Assembly: GCF_900143695.1 (NCBI RefSeq)
Contig: NZ_FRFE01000036.1
Span: 1-47,702 of the forward strand
DNA length: 47,702 nucleotides
Source of the DNA: Desulfopila aestuarii DSM 18488
Lineage (GTDB): Bacteria > Desulfobacterota > Desulfobulbia > Desulfobulbales > Desulfocapsaceae
Direction: 5' to 3'
This document shows, in pieces, positions 34,832-43,539 of the stretch. The notes beneath the pieces are model-generated. The model did not search any database. It saw only the letters and a program-made list of their open reading frames with translations, and was not told where the DNA came from. Numbering within the stretch: the first letter of the stretch is position 1; each line of letters begins with the position of its first letter. The position numbers and the translations under genes are program-made.

Positions 34832-36238
34832 ATGGATAAAGCACCACTGACCAAGAGTCGTTTCTATGCATTGCTGATCGCCTGCGGCGTGCTGCTGTCG
34901 ACCATGGACAGCAGTATGGTCAATGTTGCACTCCCCGAAATAATGCGCAGTTTCGAAGTGGGGATAGGTGAAGTCAAGCTGGTGGTCCTTATTTACCTGA
35001 TGGTGATCACCTTTTCTCTTGTCTTCTGGGGACGGATTGGCGACGAGTTTGGTAAAGGCAGGGTCTATATCACCGGCATGGTTGTTTTTGCATGCGGGGC
35101 TGTTGTCTGTGCTGTAAGCACGCTATTCTCATTATTAATAATTGCCAGGGCGGTGCAGGCAGTTGGTGCTGCCATGATGATGGCCACCGGACCTGCAATC
35201 TTAAAGTTTGTCAGTCCGCGTGAACATCTTGGGAAAACACTCGGTTTTGTTGGTGTGGCGACATCGTGTGGCCTCATGACCGGACCACTGATAAGCGGAT
35301 TTATCCTCTCAGTGACCAGCTGGCGTGGGGTTTTTCTGGTTCCAGTCCCTCTTGCTGCCATGGCGGCTCTTTTAGGAAGTCTCTATCTCCTGCCCGATCT
35401 GCGCAAACGCGAGGAATTGCATCACCAGAAATTCGACTGGCAGGGCGGGCTACTGTGGGTTGGGTTTGTCGTGGCGTTTGTCCTGTTGGCCAACGGTACT
35501 CTTCCCCATTGGTATTTCAATATCGTGATGATTCTAGCGATCATTTTTTTGCTCTATCTGTTTTTCAAGGTCGAAAAGAGAGCCGAAGCACCGATACTAC
35601 CGCTGGTGCTGGTACGAAGACGCTATTATTGGACCGGTGTCGCGACAGCGGGCATTTCATTTGGTGCACTTTTTATTGTACTTATTCTGCTACCGTTCTA
35701 TCTTGATTATATTCTTCAATATTCTCCCAGAAGAATTGGCCTGGTCATGATGGCCCTTCCGGTGAGTCTGGTGGTCATGTCCCCTATGTCTGGTTGGTTG
35801 TATGACCGGTTGGGCAGTGCCCGAGTGATTTCTACAGTTGGGTTGCTGATAAGCACAGTTGCGGTTCTATGTCTTCTTCTGCTTGATGGCGATTCTTCGT
35901 TTTTTGGTGTCTGCTGGCGGCTGACATTGCTTGGCGCAGGTCAGTCTGTTTTTCTTTCACCAAACAGCGCATCAGTGCTCAGCAAAGTTCAGGACTCCTA
36001 TGCAGGGATTACTTCAGGTATCCTGGCAACAGCAAGAAATTTCGGGATGCTGAGCGGAACGGCATTGGCGGGGACAACTTTTTCGCTTCTCTATGGTCGC
36101 TTGACCAGTGGAAAGAGTGTACTGCACTTCACTCACGACTATGGCGATGCTTTTCTATTCGCACAACGCTCTACCCTGGCCATTGCACTTCTTCTTCTGT
36201 TCTGTGGTTGTTTGATCTCCTGGTCACGGGGCCGCTAG
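34832..36238 (+). CDS. MFS drug-efflux-type transporter (DHA2, EmrB/QacA-like)
   Basis: This 468-residue inner-membrane protein has about 14 hydrophobic segments. It carries the DHA2 signature LLSTMDSSMVNVALPEIMRSF in the first helix, motif A-like GRIGDEFGKGRVY, and motif C-like GPLISGFILSVTSWRGVF near helix 5. The family exports hydrophobic drugs and lipophilic compounds with proton antiport. The gene has no linked membrane-fusion or regulator gene. Its last 15 bases overlap the convergent histidine kinase gene. Confidence 0.88.
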   Translation: MDKAPLTKSRFYALLIACGVLLSTMDSSMVNVALPEIMRSFEVGIGEVKLVVLIYLMVITFSLVFWGRIGDEFGKGRVYITGMVVFACGAVVCAVSTLFSLLIIARAVQAVGAAMMMATGPAILKFVSPREHLGKTLGFVGVATSCGLMTGPLISGFILSVTSWRGVFLVPVPLAAMAALLGSLYLLPDLRKREELHHQKFDWQGGLLWVGFVVAFVLLANGTLPHWYFNIVMILAIIFLLYLFFKVEKRAEAPILPLVLVRRRYYWTGVATAGISFGALFIVLILLPFYLDYILQYSPRRIGLVMMALPVSLVVMSPMSGWLYDRLGSARVISTVGLLISTVAVLCLLLLDGDSSFFGVCWRLTLLGAGQSVFLSPNSASVLSKVQDSYAGITSGILATARNFGMLSGTALAGTTFSLLYGRLTSGKSVLHFTHDYGDAFLFAQRSTLAIALLLLFCGCLISWSRGR

Positions 36239-38071
36239 ACGACTTTTGGGCAGTTTGACGATTGCGGTCATGCCGCCACCTTCATTGTGCTGAAGGGCAA
36301 AAGTGGCATCATGCATCTCGGTAATTTTCTGTACAAGGGTGAGACCCATGCCGGTGCCATATGTTTTCGTGGTGAAAAAAGGATCGGCTGCCATCCGGAG
36401 GTTGTTATCGCTGATGCCGGAGCCGGTATCGTTGATGCTGATCTCAATAGTATGTTCTTTTTCCTGGCAGCTGACTTTGAGTGTGCCGCCGTTGGGCATA
36501 GCCTCAATACCGTTTTTCACTAGGTGGAGAAAGACCTGTCGCATTTTAGTAGCGTCAACATGCATTATCGGACTTTCTCCTGGTAGATCTAGCTGATACG
36601 TAATGTTGGCATTTTTCATGGTGGCGTAGAAGATCATCACGCTGCGTCGGATCAACGGGTAGAGTTGATGGTCGGCAGGGCTCAATTCGCTATCTTCCAC
36701 GAAACTGAACAGATCCTCAAGGGTCGACTCGATCTTTGCCGCCTCCCGGGTGATGATATTCAAAAAGCTGGCGATATAATCGTCGTCTGTTTTCTTGGCA
36801 AGTAAGCGGGCTGTCCCCCCGATGGAGGTGATCGGGTTGCGGATAACGTGTACCAATTGAGCCGACATATGGCCGACGGCAGAGTATCGTTCTGAAGCCA
36901 CCAGCAGATCTTTACTTCTCTCCAGCTCCTGGGTAACAAGCTCCAATTCCCTGATTTTCAGTCGCATATCCTCATAGAGATGACTGTGCTCTATGGCAAG
37001 ACTCGCCTGACTAGCAAAGATTTCCAGGGTCAGGATATCTTCCTGACTGATTTTCTTTCTCGTGACAAAATTGTCGACGATGATCACTCCCAGTGATTTG
37101 CTGGGAGAGTAGAGGGGCACGACGATGAAAGTGTCATGGTCAAGTGTACGCAGCAATTGCTCCGGTACATCATACCCGTACCCGTAACCATCCACGACCA
37201 TGATGCTCTGTCGCTTACGGCCGGCTGCCACCAGAACATGATTGCTTTCGGTGATGGGGATATTCAGCTGACGGGCAACTCGGTTAATGGCTACGTCTCC
37301 TTCAGATTCTGAGGACTGAACATGGGTGATGATGTCCTGAAGGTGCAGGTCTTTCTGCTTAATCGATTCCCAAACTCTACTGGCGTCCTCACGGGTGGCA
37401 GGACCGATAGCCAGGCGGCCTTCAAGCATTTGGGTTTCTTCGTTGTAGAGGGCAAGAAAAGCCCGGTTGAATTTCAATCCCTCTTCTGAGGTGATCCCGA
37501 CTAGAATGGCCTGTAGTATACCTTTCAGCTCTACGGTACTGAGATAAACCGAGTTCATCTTCAGGTTAAGGGCATGAAGAAACTGGGTCCGGTAATTCGT
37601 GGATTCGAGTTCGCTTTGAAATTTACGGTTATCAATCGCCAGCCGGCGTTTTTTCAGGGTCGATCTGACGATATGGCTGAACTGTTTGATGGTGACCGGC
37701 TTAGTGAGATAGTCATCGGCTCCCAGCCTGAGGCAGTCCAGGGCCGTGGAGAGATCGGTGGTGCCGGTAACCATGATAATTCCGAGATCGGGATATTTCG
37801 GTACGATATCATGGAGTACTTCATTACCATCCCTGTCGGGAAGCCCTATGTCGAGAAGAACCAGCGCGATGCGGCTGGTCTCAAGTAAAGTATACAGCTC
37901 GGCGGCACTTCCGGCTTGAAAGACGGTGAAACCCTGATTTTCAAGATAGCGATTGAGCAGCAAGACCACTTCGGGGGAGTCATCGACAATAACCACCGCT
38001 TCGCCTTTATCGAGCAATTCTGCCGAGGCTAATAACGGTTCATTATCTGAGGCGTTGAGCAATTCAACCAT
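36224..38071 (-). CDS. Receiver-GAF-histidine kinase hybrid
   Basis: This 615-residue soluble protein has a receiver domain first (about 20-145; acidic pair Asp30-Asp31, phospho-acceptor Asp74 in LVLLDIGLPDRDG, and LTKP later), then a GAF domain of about 170 residues, then a coiled linker, a HisKA domain with HVIRNPITSIGGTARLL, and an HATPase domain with NDTGSGISDNNL and TYGTGMGLTLVQKI. The order receiver, GAF, kinase means that input probably comes from another kinase through the receiver. The target is unknown, as no separate output regulator is linked. The ATG at 38071 is chosen over 38137 because AGGCAGG is upstream and the longer leader is non-homologous. Confidence 0.88.
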   Translation of the reverse strand: MVELLNASDNEPLLASAELLDKGEAVVIVDDSPEVVLLLNRYLENQGFTVFQAGSAAELYTLLETSRIALVLLDIGLPDRDGNEVLHDIVPKYPDLGIIMVTGTTDLSTALDCLRLGADDYLTKPVTIKQFSHIVRSTLKKRRLAIDNRKFQSELESTNYRTQFLHALNLKMNSVYLSTVELKGILQAILVGITSEEGLKFNRAFLALYNEETQMLEGRLAIGPATREDASRVWESIKQKDLHLQDIITHVQSSESEGDVAINRVARQLNIPITESNHVLVAAGRKRQSIMVVDGYGYGYDVPEQLLRTLDHDTFIVVPLYSPSKSLGVIIVDNFVTRKKISQEDILTLEIFASQASLAIEHSHLYEDMRLKIRELELVTQELERSKDLLVASERYSAVGHMSAQLVHVIRNPITSIGGTARLLAKKTDDDYIASFLNIITREAAKIESTLEDLFSFVEDSELSPADHQLYPLIRRSVMIFYATMKNANITYQLDLPGESPIMHVDATKMRQVFLHLVKNGIEAMPNGGTLKVSCQEKEHTIEISINDTGSGISDNNLRMAADPFFTTKTYGTGMGLTLVQKITEMHDATFALQHNEGGGMTAIVKLPKSRLAAP

Positions 38072-38137
38072 ATGCCTGCCTGAGGTGGGCGTGAAAATAG
38101 CTGTTTCGGACAAAAAAAATCGAGCTGGTAATAACAC

Positions 38138-38587
38138 GCTTTCCGGTTTTACGGGTAGGATGCAGATGTCCCGGGGGCTGGATCTATTTTGGCAGCCATG
38201 AGCATGTTTAACATAATCGTAGTGCCGGTCTTGTGCTGCCTCGGATCAGTTACCGCCGTAACTGCAGTACGGCCGGAGCGCACAAGGGAAGTATTGCCTG
38301 TGAAATTGGTCTACTCGTGTATGCATTTCTATTGTATACTCAACTCCAATTTTTTGAAATACAATCCACCCATTGAGGGTATGTAAAATGTTTCTTCCGG
38401 GGGAGTAGTTAGTATTTTCTCCATATTGTTTTTTGGGTGGTGATTGTAAGAAAAGCAAAGTGCATCATTTGATATTGTTATGTAGATATATGATGTTACA
38501 TTCATGTTCAGCTTGTTATACACGCTCACTTACTATCGTAACGGCTCTATCCGCCTTTCGAGTTTACTGTTGATCCAGTTATAAAGA
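38138..38587. other. A+T-rich intergenic region
   Basis: No gene is visible in 450 bases between the kinase gene and the helicase gene. Short open frames exist on both strands but look like chance frames. No terminator or operator can be supported. Confidence 0.4.
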
Positions 38588-40555
38588 ATGTCCAATTTTT
38601 TTTCGCCAGAAGGCCCCCTTGCAGGCTATCTTGAGAACTATGAACCGCGCTCCGGTCAACAGACTATGGCTGCCGCTGTTACAGGAGTGATCTCGGGAGA
38701 CACCGATTCTGTGTCGGCAGAAGGGGCACGATTACTGGTGATTGAGGCAGAAACTGGTATTGGTAAGACGCTTGCTTATCTTGTTCCTGCTGTGCTTTCA
38801 GGTCGACGTGTGGTTGTTTCCACTGCCACCCTGAATCTCCAGGACCAGATTATGAACAAGGAGGTTCCGCTGATCAGCCGGGTTCTCGGAAGAGAAATCC
38901 CTGTAGTGTGTATTAAAGGTCGCCAAAATTATCTTTGTCTCTATCGCTGGTTTCAGTATCAGGGTTCCGGCCAGTTTCGTGAGGAAGATCATACTGATTG
39001 CAGTATGATCGGCAAGTGGCTTGAGCATACTACAAGCGGTGATCGTGCCGAACTTGAATCGTTGCCTGAACGCTCCTCATTGTGGCCGCGAATTTCCGCC
39101 CAGTCCAACCAGTGCCTTGGCAGTGATTGCCCAGAGGCGACCAGTTGCTTTGTCAATCAGTTGCGAAAGAGAGCGGGTTCAGCCTCGCTCCTGGTAGTTA
39201 ATCACCATCTCTTTTTCTCTGACCTGGCTTTGCGACAGGGTGGCTTTGGTGAGGTACTTCCGCGCTATGAAGGAGTAATCTTTGACGAGGCACATCATAT
39301 CGAAAATGTCGCCACCGCCTTTTTCGGTAAAGGATTTAGCCAGTACCAGCTTATTGACCTGGTGTCAGATATCGAACGGCAGGCCGAGACCGATCTTGAT
39401 CCGAACCGTTACGACAGGATCGTCGGTTCGGCAAAGGGTCTGAAGCAGCGGACCGATGAGTTTGCTTCCCTTTTTCCTGTACAGACAGGGAAATTCCACC
39501 TGCTCGAGTTTGTTCGCCACTATTCGTATAGCCGCTGGCATCAGGAAGTTGATCTGCTCGCCACCGGCATTAAACGCCTTGCTAAAGATCTGGGTGACTG
39601 CAGCGGTTTCGGTGAAGGCTGGCGTACTCTGGAAAAGCGGGCTTTAGAACTGGCGGACAATCTTCTTGAGATTGCGCTTACCAACGATGCTGGCGAAACT
39701 GATGGGTATGTGCACTGGTATGAACGACGAGAGCGATCAGTTACGTTATCGGCTACTCCGGTGAAGGTGGCGGATCACTTACGGAAAACGCTGTATTCTG
39801 GCGTCGACTGGTGTATCATGACATCGGCGACGCTTTCGTCTGGCGGCGATTTCAGCTATTTTCAGCAGCGGCTGGGCCTTGACGAGAGTGTTGAGTTTCT
39901 TCGCCTGCCGTCTCCGTTTGATTATCAGCGGCGGACCCTAATCTATATCCCGGAAAAGGGTTTTCCCGAGCCTGCTGATCCGGCATATCAGCATATCTCC
40001 TGTCGAAGGGCAGCGGAGTTGTTGCAGCTGAGCCGTGGCAGGGGACTGGTGCTTTGTACGAGTTTTCGCGGGATGGAAAGTATGGCTGCCTATCTCGAGG
40101 CTCATCTGGAATATCCGGTCTTTGTCCAGGGAAATGGTTCGAGAAACAGCCTGCTTCAGAAGTTCAGGGCAAATAGCGGCTCGGTACTTGTGGCAGTTGC
40201 CAGCTTCTGGGAAGGGGTCGATGTTCAGGGCGAAGCGCTCAGCTGCGTCATAATCGATAAGCTGCCTTTCGAAGTACCCAGCGACCCGGTAATTCAGGCG
40301 CGCATCCAGGCTGTGACCGAACAGGGTGGCAATGCCTTTTTTGATTTTCAGGTTCCGCGTGCTATTCTGACTTTGCGGCAGGGCGTTGGTCGGTTGATGC
40401 GGGCGGCGGGTGATAGTGGTGTCATTGCCATTCTTGATGTGCGGCTCTTCACCAAAGGCTATGGCCTTAAATTTCGGGCAAGCCTGCCACCGTCACCGGT
40501 GGTGCGGTCGTTGCACTCTGTTGGCGATTTTTATGGTACATCTGAAATTGATTGA
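38588..40555 (+). CDS. DinG/YoaA-type ATP-dependent helicase
   Basis: This 655-residue superfamily 2 iron-sulfur helicase has Walker A ETGIGKT (55-61), motif Ia (VVVSTATLNLQDQ), the four cluster cysteines C117, C176, C181 and C187, the DEAH box (233-236) in IFDEAHHIEN, a LSATP-like motif III region, and motif VI QGVGRLMR near the C terminus. It unwinds DNA 5' to 3' and in E. coli helps resolve R-loops and damage intermediates. The motifs are all intact. It is followed at about 85 bases by the prenyl synthase, which may be its own unit. Confidence 0.92.
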   Translation: MSNFFSPEGPLAGYLENYEPRSGQQTMAAAVTGVISGDTDSVSAEGARLLVIEAETGIGKTLAYLVPAVLSGRRVVVSTATLNLQDQIMNKEVPLISRVLGREIPVVCIKGRQNYLCLYRWFQYQGSGQFREEDHTDCSMIGKWLEHTTSGDRAELESLPERSSLWPRISAQSNQCLGSDCPEATSCFVNQLRKRAGSASLLVVNHHLFFSDLALRQGGFGEVLPRYEGVIFDEAHHIENVATAFFGKGFSQYQLIDLVSDIERQAETDLDPNRYDRIVGSAKGLKQRTDEFASLFPVQTGKFHLLEFVRHYSYSRWHQEVDLLATGIKRLAKDLGDCSGFGEGWRTLEKRALELADNLLEIALTNDAGETDGYVHWYERRERSVTLSATPVKVADHLRKTLYSGVDWCIMTSATLSSGGDFSYFQQRLGLDESVEFLRLPSPFDYQRRTLIYIPEKGFPEPADPAYQHISCRRAAELLQLSRGRGLVLCTSFRGMESMAAYLEAHLEYPVFVQGNGSRNSLLQKFRANSGSVLVAVASFWEGVDVQGEALSCVIIDKLPFEVPSDPVIQARIQAVTEQGGNAFFDFQVPRAILTLRQGVGRLMRAAGDSGVIAILDVRLFTKGYGLKFRASLPPSPVVRSLHSVGDFYGTSEID

Positions 40556-40640
40556 TAAAGCGGCCGTTGGGAATTGATCGGTTACAGCCGAAAAGCTGGT
40601 CCTATGGCTTTTACCGAATCCTGCAATAATGTGATGAAAA

Positions 40641-41639
40641 ATGGCGGATAAAGAACAACTCATGGCGGCCGTCAAGGTCGAGGCGGAAAAGATAGATGCA
40701 GTGATGCTGGAAGATCTGGCTCGTCTGCGACCTGAATTCGACCCCCTGCTATCCGATGTGCTTGAATACGGCCTCTTTAACGGTGGTAAACGTATCCGCC
40801 CATTGTTGGTCGTGCTGTGTGCCCGACTGGCCGGCAGCAATGATGAGAAAGTTTACGAGCTGGCAAAAGCCTTTGAGTATCTGCATGCTGCCACCCTTTT
40901 CCATGATGATGTGATCGACAATGCCCTGACCAGACGCGGCAGGCCGGCGGTCAACAGGCAGTTCGGTCTGGTGGCAGCGATTCTGGCCGGTGACTTCCTG
41001 CATGCCCGTTCCATGGAGATAGTCGGAGAAATGACCGGCAACGATGGGCTCCGTGTGTTTTGCCAGGCCACTGCTGGAATGGTAGACGGTGAATTCATGC
41101 AGCTGAGAAACGCTTCAGAGACAAATCTGTCTAAGGTGGATTATGCCGAAGCAATTATGGGAAAAACTGGGCTGCTCATTGCCGCTTCCTGCGAGATTGG
41201 GGGGCTTTTTGGTGGCGCAACCCGAGTGCAGCAACAGGCTTTGCGCACGTATGGGGTGGGGCTTGGCTGTGCTTTCCAGATGATCGACGATCTGCTCGAC
41301 TATACCGGCGACGAGAAAAAAACCGGAAAAAGGGTCGGCAACGATCTGGCTGAAGGGAAAATGACGTTGCCGTTGATTGAGACACTGGAGCGTGCTGATC
41401 AGTCTGATCGTGAACTGCTCGAAAAAATCCTCAAAGATCAGATTTTACGAACCGAACAGTTTCAGGTGGTGAGCGGGCTCATTGACAAATATAACGGCTA
41501 TGATGCAACTCGCAGAAAAGCTGAAGCCGCCGTACAGGATGCGGTGGCATCACTTGACTGCTTTCCCGGAACCGATACCGATCCGGCCAAACAGACCCTT
41601 CTCGCACTGACGAGATATGTGTTGAATAGACACAAATAA
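40641..41639 (+). CDS. Long-chain polyprenyl diphosphate synthase
   Basis: This 332-residue enzyme of isoprenoid synthesis has the first Asp-rich motif HDDVID (88-93) and the second, MIDDLLDYTGD, near residue 213. NGGKRIRPLL is the allylic substrate Lys/Arg site. These residues bind Mg2+ and the diphosphates. By length and sequence it is of the IspB/octaprenyl-heptaprenyl type, probably supplying the side chain of menaquinone, but farnesyl or geranylgeranyl synthesis cannot be excluded. It is followed by a possible small membrane protein gene. Confidence 0.9.
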   Translation: MADKEQLMAAVKVEAEKIDAVMLEDLARLRPEFDPLLSDVLEYGLFNGGKRIRPLLVVLCARLAGSNDEKVYELAKAFEYLHAATLFHDDVIDNALTRRGRPAVNRQFGLVAAILAGDFLHARSMEIVGEMTGNDGLRVFCQATAGMVDGEFMQLRNASETNLSKVDYAEAIMGKTGLLIAASCEIGGLFGGATRVQQQALRTYGVGLGCAFQMIDDLLDYTGDEKKTGKRVGNDLAEGKMTLPLIETLERADQSDRELLEKILKDQILRTEQFQVVSGLIDKYNGYDATRRKAEAAVQDAVASLDCFPGTDTDPAKQTLLALTRYVLNRHK

Positions 41640-41698
41640 GCGCATTGTCGCGACGAAAATTATTGCTAAAGTACGCAGGACGGATAACAGGTTGCCGT

Positions 41699-41878
41699 AT
41701 GTGGAAGAGGACGAACGGAAAAAAGACAGCCAGGAAATCACGGGCAGGAAAGGGGCGAGCAAAAAAGCGCAGGATTTCCATGGTGCGACTTTTCGTGGTG
41801 ATCTCTCTTTTGGGATTTTTTCTTTTTACCGTGGGCACAGTTGGTTACGTGATATTCTTTCGGACGGTACTTGCCTGA
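41699..41878 (+). CDS. Possible small membrane protein
   Basis: This 59-residue frame begins MWKRTNGKKTARKSRAGKGR, a strongly basic stretch, and ends with one hydrophobic helix (about 28-56: VRLFVVISLLGFFLFTVGTV and on). The positive-inside rule puts the N terminus in the cytoplasm. It resembles the anchor region of larger envelope proteins, but the frame stops after the helix. No good ribosome binding site is seen, and an in-frame TTG at 41645 would lengthen it. It ends 41 bases before the oxidoreductase start. It could be a real small protein or a chance frame. Confidence 0.35.
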   Translation: MWKRTNGKKTARKSRAGKGRAKKRRISMVRLFVVISLLGFFLFTVGTVGYVIFFRTVLA

Positions 41879-41918
41879 AAGACTTTCCAGCTGCCATCCA
41901 TACTTCTGGGAGTTGCGG

Positions 41919-42875
41919 ATGAAAAGAATTGGACTGATAGGTACCGGTAAGCATGGCAGCCGCTATGCCAATCACATCATAACCGATATTGACACCTTTG
42001 CTCTCACCGGCATCAGCCGGCGCTCAGAAGAGGGGTTTAACCAGGCCAAAGAGTGGGAGACCTGCTATTTCCCTGACTGGCGTGACCTTGTTGCCAGTCC
42101 TGATGTCGATGCCCTGGTGGCGGTCACGGTACCTTCGCTGAATTTGGATATTGCCAGACTGTGTGCCGAGCATGGCAAACCCTTACTCCTGGAAAAGCCC
42201 TTGGCGGGGAACGGCCGGGATGCGGAAGAGATTGTCCGGGTCATGAGGGAGGCAGGCTGTCCGCTCACCGTAGGGCAGACGCTTCGTTATAATCCTGTGA
42301 TCGGTTCATTGCAAAAGCAGCTGCCACACTTGGGAAGGCTCTACTCCCTGGCGGTCAATCAGCGTATCGAACCATCAACTCTTGCCTGGCATGATGACCC
42401 GGAAGTAGCTGGGGCAGGTGTCATCATCCATACCGCCGTCCATGTCTTCGATGCCTTAAAGGTTATCACCGGATTACGGATCAGACGTGTAATGGCGGCG
42501 TCACGTTGTGTCCATAGCAGCTGTCTGGAAGACCTGGTTATCGTCTTGCTGGAATTTGAAAATGGGGTTTTAGGGACCCTTGATGTCAGTAAGGTAGGGC
42601 ACGCCAGGAGTGGCCGGTATGAATTTATCTGCCAGGAGGGACAGCTCCATGGCGATCAGATTCATTGTTTTACCAAGACCATTCGCCATAGCAGCGTCGT
42701 TTTCCAGGAGCAACTTGAGCAGGTACCAACCATTCTGCCATTGCTTGAAGATTGGGCCTCATTTCTGGAGACTGGTCAGAACAATCCGGTCACTGGTGAG
42801 GATGGCCTCTATGCGGTAAAGGTGTGCGACTGCTGTCTTCAATCGGTAGCAGAAAATCGCTGGATCGATGTGTGA
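41919..42875 (+). CDS. Gfo/Idh/MocA-family oxidoreductase
   Basis: This 318-residue NAD(P)-dependent enzyme has the Rossmann start MKRIGLIGTGKHGSRYANHI, a second region PSLNLDIARLCAEHGKPLLL, the EKPLA motif whose Lys is catalytic, and a following HTAVHVFDALKV. It would oxidise or reduce a sugar or cyclitol ring; the substrate is not clear. The ATG at 41919 is chosen because GGGAG lies 7 bases upstream and the Rossmann motif begins right there; a start at 41871 would add 16 residues. It stands between the isoprenoid gene and the diacylglycerol kinase gene, without a clear pathway. Confidence 0.85.
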   Translation: MKRIGLIGTGKHGSRYANHIITDIDTFALTGISRRSEEGFNQAKEWETCYFPDWRDLVASPDVDALVAVTVPSLNLDIARLCAEHGKPLLLEKPLAGNGRDAEEIVRVMREAGCPLTVGQTLRYNPVIGSLQKQLPHLGRLYSLAVNQRIEPSTLAWHDDPEVAGAGVIIHTAVHVFDALKVITGLRIRRVMAASRCVHSSCLEDLVIVLLEFENGVLGTLDVSKVGHARSGRYEFICQEGQLHGDQIHCFTKTIRHSSVVFQEQLEQVPTILPLLEDWASFLETGQNNPVTGEDGLYAVKVCDCCLQSVAENRWIDV

Positions 42876-42902
42876 TTGCTATATGTCCATGCACTCTAAA
42901 GG

Positions 42903-43271
42903 TCAGCAGAATGCCTGATAGATGGCTGTCAGCCACAGGCCGCCGGCAAGAAACAGGCTGAGGAGCACAGCAGCGCTGCCCATATCTTTGGCCCGCTTCG
43001 CAAGAACATGGTAGTCGGGTGAGACCATGTCGACCACTGCCTCCACGGCAGAATTGAGTAACTCTACGATGAGCACCAAAGCGTTGGCAGCCAGAAGGGC
43101 AAGTTTGAAGGCCAGGGATACCGGTACGAAATAGATTACCGGCAGTAGCAGTATGAACAGTATGGCCTCCTGGCGGAAAGCTTCTTCATACTTGAAGCCG
43201 GAAATGAGGCCGTCGAGGGAATAAAAGAAGGCCGAGAATATCCGGGATATACCACGTTTATTTGATTTCAT
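42903..43271 (-). CDS. dgkA: Diacylglycerol kinase
   Basis: This 122-residue inner-membrane enzyme has three hydrophobic helices and the signature ELLNSAVEAVVDMVSPDYH, with the Glu that binds Mg-ATP and the Asp that follows. It phosphorylates diacylglycerol to phosphatidic acid, returning lipid from membrane-derived glycan synthesis, or acts as undecaprenol kinase. Length is the same as E. coli DgkA. The ATG at 43271 (MKSNKRGISRIFSAFFYSLDG) matches the family start; the open frame runs on 64 residues upstream to 43463 without homology. No strong ribosome binding site is visible. Confidence 0.88.
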   Translation of the reverse strand: MKSNKRGISRIFSAFFYSLDGLISGFKYEEAFRQEAILFILLLPVIYFVPVSLAFKLALLAANALVLIVELLNSAVEAVVDMVSPDYHVLAKRAKDMGSAAVLLSLFLAGGLWLTAIYQAFC

Positions 43272-43478
43272 CTGGTGGTCGTTCTGATCGAGAATTGATA
43301 TGGATTTAATAACCGCCAATGTTGAGACGGCCAGTGTCTTGTATGACATAGCCACCTTTAATGGCTCGGAGATTATGGCCCAACTCTCAGCGTGTGACAA
43401 TGAAAATCTGGTTCGGTTTCCTTGTAAATTTGCGAAACTAAGATCATCGTCCACGTGATCCAATGCTCCGTTTCAATA

Positions 43479-43508
43479 GACAGGGCCACCTTGCGAGGTG
43501 GCCCTGTC
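43479..43508 (-). terminator. Perfect 13-bp hairpin after purH-like gene
   Basis: GACAGGGCCACCT and AGGTGGCCCTGTC pair with a TGCG loop. It begins about 30 bases after the stop at 43540. No T-run follows, so it could be a terminator assisted by other factors or an attenuating hairpin for dgkA. Confidence 0.6.
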
Positions 43509-43539
43509 TGTTATAGAGCTCTGAGAAATGATGAAACAC

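Noticed and set aside
41692-41922. 76-residue plus-strand frame overlapping the small membrane protein
   Set aside because: Alternative frame without ribosome binding site or hydrophobic pattern; overlaps the oxidoreductase start.
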